Source of the DNA: Oscillospiraceae bacterium | GTDB lineage: Bacteria > Bacillota > Clostridia > UMGS1810 | Direction: 5' to 3' | Assembly (NCBI GenBank): GCA_015068705.1 | Contig: SVJZ01000001.1 | Location: 124,001 to 188,000 of the forward strand | DNA length: 64,000 bases | In this document: positions 58,101 through 64,000 of the stretch, one piece after another | How positions within the stretch are numbered: position 1 is the first letter of the stretch | Layout of the letters: each line of letters begins with the position of its first letter | Program-made: the position numbers and the translations under genes | Notes under the pieces: generated by a model | The model's input: only the letters and a program-made list of their open reading frames with translations | Databases searched by the model: none | What the model was told of the DNA's origin: nothing

Positions 58101-58616
58101 ATAAAAATTATCCCTGCCAAATACCGATGCATACCACTCGGCATCACGCTTTGCTTTGGCATAGTTTCCCGATAGGATTGCCTGCGGAATTTCACCCTTT
58201 AAGCAGGCAGACAGGCAAATCAGACCCTCGTGATATTGTTCCAGTAACTCTCTGTCCACCCTTGGTTTGTAGTAGTATCCGTCCACAAAACCAAGAGAGG
58301 AAAGCGCCATCAGATTGCGATAGCCCTGATTATTGTATGCCAAAAGCACCAGATGCCCGTAATTGGCATCATAGGCGTGTGTTTTGTCAAAACGGGTACG
58401 GGGGGCGGTATATACCTCGCAGCCGATGATGGGACGAATCCCCGCCTCTTTTGCGGCAAGGTAAAAATCCACCGCACCATACATGGTGCCGTGGTCGGTA
58501 ATTGCCAACGCGCGCATTCCGGCATCCCGTGCCGCCTCAACGAGCGGACGGATGCGTGCCGCGCCGTCAAGCAAACTGTATTCGGTGTGCACATGCAGAT
58601 GAACAAACTCTGCCAT
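55182..58616 (-). CDS. dnaE: DNA polymerase III alpha subunit
   Basis: 1144 aa. Order: PHP domain (1-200; HVHTEYSLLDG, ITDHGTMYG), the family-C polymerase core with the catalytic Asp motif PDIDIDF (about 398-404), the fingers/HhH region (about 810-880), and an OB-fold near 1000-1080. It is the DnaE type, not PolC. Replicative or lagging-strand polymerase; clostridia usually also have PolC elsewhere. Directly follows whiA (16-nt gap). Confidence 0.97.
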   Translation of the reverse strand: MAEFVHLHVHTEYSLLDGAARIRPLVEAARDAGMRALAITDHGTMYGAVDFYLAAKEAGIRPIIGCEVYTAPRTRFDKTHAYDANYGHLVLLAYNNQGYRNLMALSSLGFVDGYYYKPRVDRELLEQYHEGLICLSACLKGEIPQAILSGNYAKAKRDAEWYASVFGRDNFYLEIQDHGIAEEAEVAQALKKLSAETGIGLVATNDVHYIRREDALMQDVLTCIQTGKKLHDKDRMQFSGDSFYLRTPGEMAALFSDFPGAIENTMKIAERCNVELDFDHVYLPEFQSGMPMDNYAYLHALCEEGIVRKYGGMTEQLQNRLEKELTTIHSMGYTDYFLIVWDFIKYAKEHGILVGPGRGSAAGSLVSYALDITTVDPIRYQLLFERFLNPERVSMPDIDIDFCYLRRDEVKNYVTEKYGADRVAHIVTFGTMAARAAVRDVGRVLDLPYPEVDRVAKAIPSALHITLPEAMKQNAELKQMYDTRPQVKQLLDLAMALEGFPRHVSTHAAGVVISAGPLFGYVPVQTTEAGLLTQYPMNILEKLGLLKMDFLGLRNLTVIQDAIDTIRQTKSIQLNTDTIPYDDPDTYALISRGDTEGLFQLESPGMKRFLKQLKPQNLEDVIAAISLYRPGPMEQIPRYLENRRNPDKITYADPRLETILAPTYGCMVYQEQVMQVVQAVAGYSLGRADLVRRMMAKKKKADMEREREVFLHGMAQAGENAAIPGAVACGMDEKTASALWEELADFANYAFNKSHAAAYAVVAYQTAYLKCHYPTEFLAALLKSLLGNSPKVAQYIDDFSKYGIRLLPPDVNQSEGAFTAEGKHVRFGLSALKNVGMTFPASISKERNTNGDFVSFGDFVERMSGTEMNKRTMEVMIKCGVFDRLYPNRKVLLLNSERLIDNHALDAKKRAAGQVSFFGEVQEKNEDAFEHENEADFDAGVKLGFEKEFAGMYLSGHPLDAYRLAVKTFSDTDILSVIEGEHNEGKPIRLCGVVTKRSDKRTKAGATMALVILEDFYTGIEVVVFPAMLAKYGSLLTEGRAVCIDATVNEREDQMVSVALRGAYDLAALKVSADKKLYIRLHDRAQFEQATAITAKYPGNSPLYLYAEWSGQTACADDNHRVSLCNTLIGELSIAFGDENIKIK

Positions 58617-58632
58617 AGCGTGCTCCCTCCCG

Positions 58633-59565
58633 TTATTTTTCGTCCTTTTCCGCTATCTCCACCAACTTGCGAAGCCGATGATTCACACCCGATTTCCCCA
58701 CCGGCGGATTGAGCAATTGCCCCAATTCTGCCAGATTATAATCGGGATATTCCATCCGAAGACGCGCAATTTCCCTAAGTGGCTCGGACAGATGCTCCAG
58801 TGTCCCGTTTTCCTTGAGTTTTTCAATCGCCTTCACATGACGCATGGAAGCATTTACCGTCTTAAATACATTAGCCGTTTCGCAGTTTACCTGACGGTTC
58901 ACCTGATTTCTCATCTCTTTTACAATGCGGATGTTATGAAATTCCATCACCGCACTGTATGCGCCGATTGCCGCCAGCACGTCCACGATTTCCTCGCCAT
59001 TTTTGTAGTATACCACATAATTGGACTTGCGCAGGGTAACCTTGGGGGCAAGTCCCAATTCTCCCAGCAGTGCCGCAAAATCACGGCTCAGGGTATAGTG
59101 ATGGGTCACAAATTCCAGATGATAATTCTTTTCGGGACGGATTACCGACCCTGCCGCCAGAAACGCGCCTCTCACAAATGCCTTTTTGCAACACCCCTGT
59201 TCCACCAGCGCAGGATCGATGCGAAAATTCATATATTCACTCAAATCATCCGCTGCACCAATGAGCGACAATCCCACCAGTACCTCGCGGATTTCCCTTT
59301 CGTCCGACAGGCTCACCGCATACACGGCAGTTTTTCCCTTGCGTATGGTAATATCCGCCTGAAATCCGAATAATCGGCGAATCAGAGCATAAATCCGTTT
59401 TGCCACCCGTGCGTGTTCACTGCGCAAAACCAGTCTGACGCTATTGTCGGCGCGCCGGATTCGTCCGTCAAAGCACAAAAACGCCAATAGCTCCGCCTTT
59501 GCGCAACACCGTTCGGTCGGCTCCACCGCAATCACTTCTTTTTTTGTTTCAGAGGAAAATGACAT
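58633..59565 (-). CDS. whiA: Cell-division/sporulation-associated DNA-binding protein WhiA
   Basis: 310 aa. N-terminal LAGLIDADG-homing-endonuclease-like domain (about 20-190; FVRGAFLAAGSV, typical WhiA) and C-terminal HTH (about 225-305; LAELGQLLNPPVGKSGVNHR). The catalytic residues of homing nucleases are absent in WhiA. In Bacillus it affects division and chromosome segregation. SD AAAGGAGG precedes the ATG. Part of the conserved rapZ-yvcK-whiA set. Confidence 0.96.
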   Translation of the reverse strand: MSFSSETKKEVIAVEPTERCCAKAELLAFLCFDGRIRRADNSVRLVLRSEHARVAKRIYALIRRLFGFQADITIRKGKTAVYAVSLSDEREIREVLVGLSLIGAADDLSEYMNFRIDPALVEQGCCKKAFVRGAFLAAGSVIRPEKNYHLEFVTHHYTLSRDFAALLGELGLAPKVTLRKSNYVVYYKNGEEIVDVLAAIGAYSAVMEFHNIRIVKEMRNQVNRQVNCETANVFKTVNASMRHVKAIEKLKENGTLEHLSEPLREIARLRMEYPDYNLAELGQLLNPPVGKSGVNHRLRKLVEIAEKDEK

Positions 59566-59600
59566 CCAATCCGCCTCCTTTCATTCTTCTTCGGTTTTTC

Positions 59601-60575
59601 TTATAACGATTCCACCAATGCCGCAATCACCTCGGCAAGACGAACATAATCATGTCGCACCGTGCCGCCCGAGGTATCCAGCAATTGTTCGGTAATCAGC
59701 TTTACTCCAACCTCTGCAAATCGCTCTGCATCCGGCAAAACCGGCTCTGCAAGTTCCTCCTGATACCGTTTGATATATTCCTCAGGCACTTCCTCACAGT
59801 TTGCAATGCAGTAATCCACCACATTACCACCCGTGTGCTGCGAAATTGCCTGCATATGGTCAAATGCACTCATGCCGTCGCTTTCACCACACTGGGTCAT
59901 GATGTTACTCACATATACCACCGGTGCCTTTGCAGTGCGAATGGCATCTGCAATTCCCTCTACTAATAGATTGGGAATAATACTGGTATATAAGCTCCCC
60001 GGCCCCAGAATAATCAAATCCGCTTCCTCTATCGCTTTCAGGCAATCGGGCAGCGGTTTCGCATCGCCGGGACACAAAAATACACTTTTGATTTTACGGG
60101 CATAACGCCGTGAAAGTTCGGGAATGAGCGATTCCCCCATCACCTGCGTCCCGTTTTCCAGACGAGCGCACAAATTCACGTCACACTCGGTAACCGGCAA
60201 CACGCGTCCTGTCACCGCCAATACCTCGCTTGCCCGTTGCACCGCCTGTTCGAAATTATCACTGATGCCGCACATTGCCGCAAGAAACAGATTTCCAAAA
60301 CTCTGTCCCTTGAGTCTGCCTGCGTCAAACCGATACTGAAACAATTTCTGCATCAACGGTTCTGCCTCTGCAAGTGCCAAAAGACAGTTTCGGATATCCC
60401 CCGGCGGCAGCAGATTCAAATCTTCGCGAATCATCCCGGATCCGCCGCCGTCATCGGCAACCGTTACAATTGCCGTCAGATGCTCTGTGTATTTCTTCAA
60501 TCCGCGCAGCATGGTGGACAAACCCGTTCCACCACCCAGTGCAACAATCCGGCTGTTTGAAATGTCCATAATCAC
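59601..60575 (-). CDS. yvcK: Gluconeogenesis/cell-wall factor YvcK (CofD-like)
   Basis: 324 aa. The CofD/UPF0052 fold has the N-terminal GGGTGLSTMLRGLK motif and TVADDGGGSG. YvcK binds UDP-GlcNAc and links carbon status to peptidoglycan synthesis in Bacillus; it is often regulated with RapZ. Start GTG 60575 with AAAGG 5 nt upstream, although an ATG two codons later is possible. It sits between rapZ and whiA. Confidence 0.95.
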   Translation of the reverse strand: MIMDISNSRIVALGGGTGLSTMLRGLKKYTEHLTAIVTVADDGGGSGMIREDLNLLPPGDIRNCLLALAEAEPLMQKLFQYRFDAGRLKGQSFGNLFLAAMCGISDNFEQAVQRASEVLAVTGRVLPVTECDVNLCARLENGTQVMGESLIPELSRRYARKIKSVFLCPGDAKPLPDCLKAIEEADLIILGPGSLYTSIIPNLLVEGIADAIRTAKAPVVYVSNIMTQCGESDGMSAFDHMQAISQHTGGNVVDYCIANCEEVPEEYIKRYQEELAEPVLPDAERFAEVGVKLITEQLLDTSGGTVRHDYVRLAEVIAALVESL

Positions 60576-60594
60576 CGTTACCTTTCGTAATAGG

Positions 60595-61458
60595 TTATCT
60601 GTCTCTGCTGATATCGCGGTGGGTCAATATTGCACGATACCCCTTGGACACCAGATATTTATACGCCTCATTTGCCAGGGTTACACTGCGGTGTTTTCCG
60701 CCGGTGCACCCGATGGAAATGGTAAGCTGACTCTTTCCTTCCTCAATATAATGCGGCATCAAAAAGCCCAGCATATCATTCATACGTTCGGTAAATTCCT
60801 TGGTCTGCGGCCACTGTTTTACATAACCCGAAACCCTCGCATCCAGTCCGGTCAGCGGTTTTAATTCGGGTACATAAAACGGATTGGGCAAAAACCGCAC
60901 ATCAAACATGAGGTCTGAATCAAGCGGAATGCCGTATTTAAATCCAAATGACACCACATTCACCGACAGACTCTTTGCCTCGTCGTATTCCTGCTCAAAC
61001 AAATTGGTGATATATTCCTTGAGGGTTTTTGCAGACATATCCGATGTATTTACCACATAGTCCGCCTTGCTGCGGATTTCTGCCAATAACTCACGCTCCT
61101 GCTCAATTCCCTCCAACAATCTTCCTTCCGTGGCAAGCGGATGTTTGCGCCGGGATTCTTTGTATCGTTTCACCAGAATTCCATCATCGGCATCCAAAAA
61201 TAAAATTTCGCACTTGTTTCCTGCCTGCTCCAGTGCAGCGACACTGGAATATGCTTCCTTAAACAATTCACCGCCGCGCAGGTCAATGACAAATGCCACC
61301 TTGTCTATCTTGCTGTCCGACTGACTGCAAAGTTCTGCAAATTTGGAAAACAACATGGGCGGCATATTGTCGATACAATAATACCCCATATCCTCCAGAA
61401 TACGGATTGCGGAGCTTTTTCCAGCACCCGACATACCGGTAATCACCACAAATTTCAT
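60595..61458 (-). CDS. rapZ: RNase adapter/nucleotide-binding protein RapZ
   Basis: 287 aa. Walker A GMSGAGKSSA (residues 8-17) at the N-terminus and C-terminal SIGCTGGKHRSV and ILTHRDI blocks of the YvcJ/RapZ family. In enterics RapZ controls GlmS sRNA decay; in Firmicutes YvcJ is a GTPase in competence. Here it likely acts in UDP-GlcNAc/cell-wall control with YvcK. SD GAGGTGG precedes the ATG. Confidence 0.95.
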   Translation of the reverse strand: MKFVVITGMSGAGKSSAIRILEDMGYYCIDNMPPMLFSKFAELCSQSDSKIDKVAFVIDLRGGELFKEAYSSVAALEQAGNKCEILFLDADDGILVKRYKESRRKHPLATEGRLLEGIEQERELLAEIRSKADYVVNTSDMSAKTLKEYITNLFEQEYDEAKSLSVNVVSFGFKYGIPLDSDLMFDVRFLPNPFYVPELKPLTGLDARVSGYVKQWPQTKEFTERMNDMLGFLMPHYIEEGKSQLTISIGCTGGKHRSVTLANEAYKYLVSKGYRAILTHRDISRDR

Positions 61459-61523
61459 CCTGCTGCCACCTCAATTCTCTTTTTATCCATCGTATCTCAT
61501 CCTGACCTTTTTCACCATCAGGT

Positions 61524-62414
61524 TTATCCCAGATATCTCACTTCCGGCTCCAACATGATTCCGGAATATGCATACACCCGTTCTTTTACCTGCTCCATCA
61601 GGCGCAACACATCCTCACAGGAGGCGTTTCCAAGATTTACAATAAAGCCGCAATGTTTTTCAGACACCGCCGCATCGCCTACCGAAAATCCACGCAATCC
61701 TGCATCGTCAATCAATTTTGCCGCAAACGCACCCTCGGGGCGCTTAAACGCACTGCCTGCACTGGGAAATTCCAATGGCTGTTTTTCCCGACGTGCGGCA
61801 TTGAGTTCGCTCATTTTTGCGTAGATGTCATCCCGCTCCCCTTCCGAAAGAGTAAGACAGGAGGTTAATACCACATCCCCCTCGCCAAACACGCTTTTGC
61901 GATAGCCAAATCCGTGCGCGTCCCCATGCAATTCTATGATTTCTCCATTCCGATTGACAAACCGGGTGGAGGTTACCACCTGACACATTTCTCCGCCATA
62001 CGCGCCTGCGTTCATCACCACTGCACCACCCAGCGTGCCGGGAATGCCCGAGGCAAATTCCAGACCGGAGAGCGAATGTTCTGCTGCAAGATTTGCAACG
62101 CGGGAAAGCAACACGCCCGCCTGAGCAGTAATCACATTACCATCCACACGGGTTTGCGAAAAGTTTTTTCCGATTTTTACCACCACACCGCGCAGACCAT
62201 CATCGCTGACCAACAGATTGGAACCATTTCCAATCAGGTGGCACGGAATATCATTCTCCCTTGTAAAGCGTATAACCCCTGCAATCTGCTCCTCGGTGGC
62301 AGGCAACGCCAAAACATCTGCCGGACCGCCAATCCGAAAGGAGGTGTGTTCCTTCATGGGTGCCTGTTCTATCAGTGCACCGGGCGGAAGTATTTCACCA
62401 AGCCGCGATACCAT
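61524..62414 (-). CDS. murB: UDP-N-acetylmuramate dehydrogenase (UDP-N-acetylenolpyruvoylglucosamine reductase)
   Basis: 296 aa from the ATG at 62414 (AAAGGG 6 nt upstream; a TTG five codons earlier overlaps the SD). FAD-binding PCMH domain motif HLIGNGSNLLVSDDGLRG, the SGIPGTLGG loop and catalytic YRKSVFG (Ser not required in type IIb). Lack of an extended C-terminal loop indicates the MurB type II of Gram-positives. It makes UDP-MurNAc for peptidoglycan. Confidence 0.95.
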   Translation of the reverse strand: MVSRLGEILPPGALIEQAPMKEHTSFRIGGPADVLALPATEEQIAGVIRFTRENDIPCHLIGNGSNLLVSDDGLRGVVVKIGKNFSQTRVDGNVITAQAGVLLSRVANLAAEHSLSGLEFASGIPGTLGGAVVMNAGAYGGEMCQVVTSTRFVNRNGEIIELHGDAHGFGYRKSVFGEGDVVLTSCLTLSEGERDDIYAKMSELNAARREKQPLEFPSAGSAFKRPEGAFAAKLIDDAGLRGFSVGDAAVSEKHCGFIVNLGNASCEDVLRLMEQVKERVYAYSGIMLEPEVRYLG

Positions 62415-62467
62415 CTGTGTCCCTTTCAATCCGTCCCCTCCGTTTCTGCGTTTTTCTCATTATGGAT

Positions 62468-62499
62468 ATGTGATGCAGGCATTCACACCTGCATCACAT
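62468..62499. repeat. 12-bp perfect hairpin between glk and murB, no U-tract
   Basis: ATGTGATGCAGG (62468-62479) pairs with CCTGCATCACAT (62488-62499), 8-nt loop; the minus-strand exit is ATCCATAATGAG. It lies after the glk stop. Similar U-tract-less hairpins occur at 6183 and 22883. Confidence 0.65.
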
Positions 62500-62511
62500 G
62501 AATAGTCAAAA

Positions 62512-63459
62512 TTATTTTCCCAAAAATGCCGCTCCCACAATACCTGCATCGTTGCCAAGCTTGGCAATGCGGATATCGGTTGCAGGCACAGTACCTGCGC
62601 CATATACATATTTATCGGCATATTCGCGTATGGGAAGCAGGAGGTTATCCCCCTCTTTGCTGATACCTCCGCCAATGAGCACCACATGGGGGCGCAGGGT
62701 ATTGATGATATCCACAATTCCCTCTGCGACATAGCGGATATAATTGTTCTTTACCTCGGTACCCACTGCATCACCTGCGCGGTCTGCATCAAATGCAGTT
62801 CTTCCACTCGCCTTGCCGCCATTTTCTGCTACCATCTTTGCCACCAGTGAATCGGGGTGTTGCTTTGCTGCACGCTCGGTATCACGGATGAGCGCCGTTG
62901 CCGAAGCATACGCCTCCCAGCAACCCTTTCTGCCACAAGTACAATCCTCGCCGTCTGTATGAAGCATGGTGTGACCCAACTCGCCTGCCACACCGTTAAA
63001 CCCGGTAAAAATCCGTCCATCAATGATAATGCCGCTGCCCACGCCCGTTCCGAGGGTTACCGCAACCATACTGGTAGCCTCGGGATCGTCCAGTGCAAAA
63101 TACTCTCCCAATGCGGCACAGTTTGCGTCGTTGCCCACAAAAACAGGTAGGTCAATGTGCTTGCGCACCTCATCTGCAATGGGTGCGTCGCTCATATTGA
63201 TATTGTTGGAATAATACACCACACCATTTTTGTCGTCCACCGAGCCGGGGCAACCGATGCCGATGCACTTGCATTCATCCACGGTATGACCGCTCTGCTC
63301 CAACACCTTTCCAATGAGGGTTGCCATATCCTCTGCGATGGCTATGTAGCCCTCCTGCGCACGGGTGGGCATGCTGTCTTTTGCTACAATATTGCCATTC
63401 TCGTCCACCAGACCCACCTTAATGCCGGTACCACCGAGATCTACTCCGATATAAAACAT
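62512..63459 (-). CDS. glk: ROK-family glucokinase
   Basis: 315 aa. N-terminal phosphate-binding GVDLGGTGIKVGLVD (4-18), ROK zinc/consensus Cys-rich motif CTCGRKGCWEAYAS (about residue 170) and the catalytic Asp in NDANCAALGE. ROK glucokinases phosphorylate glucose, and some accept N-acetylmannosamine or other hexoses. Clostridial gene order places glk next to murB and the PHP gene. SD GGAGGAG precedes the ATG. Confidence 0.93.
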   Translation of the reverse strand: MFYIGVDLGGTGIKVGLVDENGNIVAKDSMPTRAQEGYIAIAEDMATLIGKVLEQSGHTVDECKCIGIGCPGSVDDKNGVVYYSNNINMSDAPIADEVRKHIDLPVFVGNDANCAALGEYFALDDPEATSMVAVTLGTGVGSGIIIDGRIFTGFNGVAGELGHTMLHTDGEDCTCGRKGCWEAYASATALIRDTERAAKQHPDSLVAKMVAENGGKASGRTAFDADRAGDAVGTEVKNNYIRYVAEGIVDIINTLRPHVVLIGGGISKEGDNLLLPIREYADKYVYGAGTVPATDIRIAKLGNDAGIVGAAFLGK

Positions 63460-63481
63460 ATATATTCTCCTCCTAAAATGT

Positions 63482-64000
63482 TCATTCTATTTTTTCCCGT
63501 CCGGGACGTTGATTGAGATATTCCATCACACGCCCAGCGGATAAGTTCAAAATCAACTCCTGCGGAAAATCCAGTTCGGAAAGCATCCTTTCCACATTCG
63601 GAACTCTTCCCACATCATAGCTGACGTGCGCATCGGTATTGACTGCAATATACACGCCCAGTTCTTTACACTTTTTGGCAATTTCCACACACCGCGCAAC
63701 ATTATCGGGGCGAACAACAAAAGTGTGCTCATTGATTTCGATGATTTTATTTTTTTCCTTTGCCAGACCGATTACGGTATCCAGATCATAGAGAAAATTG
63801 GGATTTCCGCTGTGCCCCAAAATGTCCACATACGGATTTTCCAGTACCGCGCAGTAGGCACGGGTATTCTCCTCCACCGTTCCGCTCTCGATCAACGGAC
63901 CATGCACGCTCGCTACACAGATATCCAGTTGCCGCAAGACTCCGTTGCTCATATCCATCTTGCCATCCAAGCCGATAATATTTGCCTCGGTGCCGCGAAG
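63482..64000 (-). CDS. PHP-domain phosphatase/hydrolase, YcdX type, N-terminus outside window
   Basis: The frame is open through the right edge (codons for LRGTEANI lie at 63977-64000), so about the C-terminal 172 residues are visible. Metal-binding blocks: CVASVHGP, DILGHSGNP, IEINEHTF, and NTDAHVSYDVG match PHP proteins of the YcdX/PolX branch (trinuclear zinc phosphatases). Substrate unknown. It lies 22 nt after the glk stop in transcription order (upstream of glk), as in many clostridia. Confidence 0.88.
   Translation of the reverse strand, partial: LRGTEANIIGLDGKMDMSNGVLRQLDICVASVHGPLIESGTVEENTRAYCAVLENPYVDILGHSGNPNFLYDLDTVIGLAKEKNKIIEINEHTFVVRPDNVARCVEIAKKCKELGVYIAVNTDAHVSYDVGRVPNVERMLSELDFPQELILNLSAGRVMEYLNQRPGREKIE

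Noticed and set aside
1-64000. Mobile elements, integrases, toxin-antitoxin or phage-defence genes
   Set aside because: No transposase, recombinase, restriction or toxin motif was recognised in any supported gene; the two GRE systems and AraC clusters are metabolic.

Overview
This window looks like chromosomal DNA of an endospore-lineage, Gram-positive Clostridia bacterium, most likely an uncultured gut Oscillospirales/Ruminococcaceae-type organism. That placement is an inference from four things: the spoIIAA-spoIIAB-sigF operon with a sigma-H-like promoter, the clostridial gene order PHP-glk-murB-rapZ-yvcK-whiA-dnaE-pfkA-pyk, SLH and cohesin surface proteins, and a large set of host-glycan and sugar genes under AraC regulators. 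No rRNA, tRNA, CRISPR array, phage or insertion sequence was seen. No stretch over about 300 bases lacks a gene.

The left two thirds (1-42 kb) is an accessory, mostly catabolic region made of small regulons. Each has an AraC-type regulator next to a short operon. (a) 1-4.5 kb holds two tail-to-tail AraC regulators and an operon of a type I dehydroquinase-like protein with altered substrate-binding residues, an SDR and a quinone-oxidoreductase-like MDR. (b) 4.5-12.3 kb holds five consecutive secreted proteins with cohesin-like and dockerin-like modules, one of them anchored by SLH repeats and one carrying a copper-amine-oxidase-N-like module. No enzyme is encoded among them. (c) 12.5-20.8 kb holds an AraC regulator divergent from a glycyl radical enzyme (GRE) activase, a GRE, a GH38 alpha-mannosidase and an FGGY kinase. 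(d) 20.9-24.1 kb holds a GH109-like NAD-dependent glycosidase, a nucleotidyltransferase and a NahK-like N-acetylhexosamine 1-kinase, which together could release and activate GalNAc/GlcNAc. (e) 24.2-28.8 kb holds an AraC regulator, an MFS transporter and a membrane-bound sensor-AraC protein. (f) 28.9-33 kb holds a PIG-L deacetylase, a NagB-like protein lacking a catalytic Asp, a Gfo/Idh/MocA oxidoreductase and a cupin, with a divergent AraC. (g) 33-38.6 kb holds a GH29 fucosidase, an SGNH hydrolase, a ketose 3-epimerase, a D-lyxose/D-mannose isomerase, an AraC with a CxxC...CxxC N-terminus and an EamA transporter. (h) 38.7-42.1 kb holds the most striking gene: a complete AraC DNA-binding domain fused in frame to a complete glycyl radical enzyme, overlapping its own radical-SAM activase. 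An internal ribosome-binding site and ATG could also yield the GRE alone.

The right third (42-64 kb) is housekeeping and almost all on the minus strand: a CBS protein, a QueG-like Fe-S protein, cardiolipin synthase, a copper chaperone, the spoIIA operon, folC, valS, a small membrane protein, pgsA, a thioesterase, pyruvate kinase with a C-terminal PEP-utilising domain, pfkA, dnaE, whiA, yvcK, rapZ, murB, a ROK glucokinase and a PHP hydrolase running off the right edge.

Taken together, the accessory genes suggest harvesting of mucin or N-glycan sugars (mannose, fucose, N-acetylhexosamines), with two non-PFL-type GREs doing anaerobic eliminase-like chemistry. Several predicted sigma-A promoters (TTGACA/TATAAT types with 16-18 bp spacers) lie upstream of regulator genes. 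They also show that some maximal open frames start too far upstream, and I moved those starts downstream.
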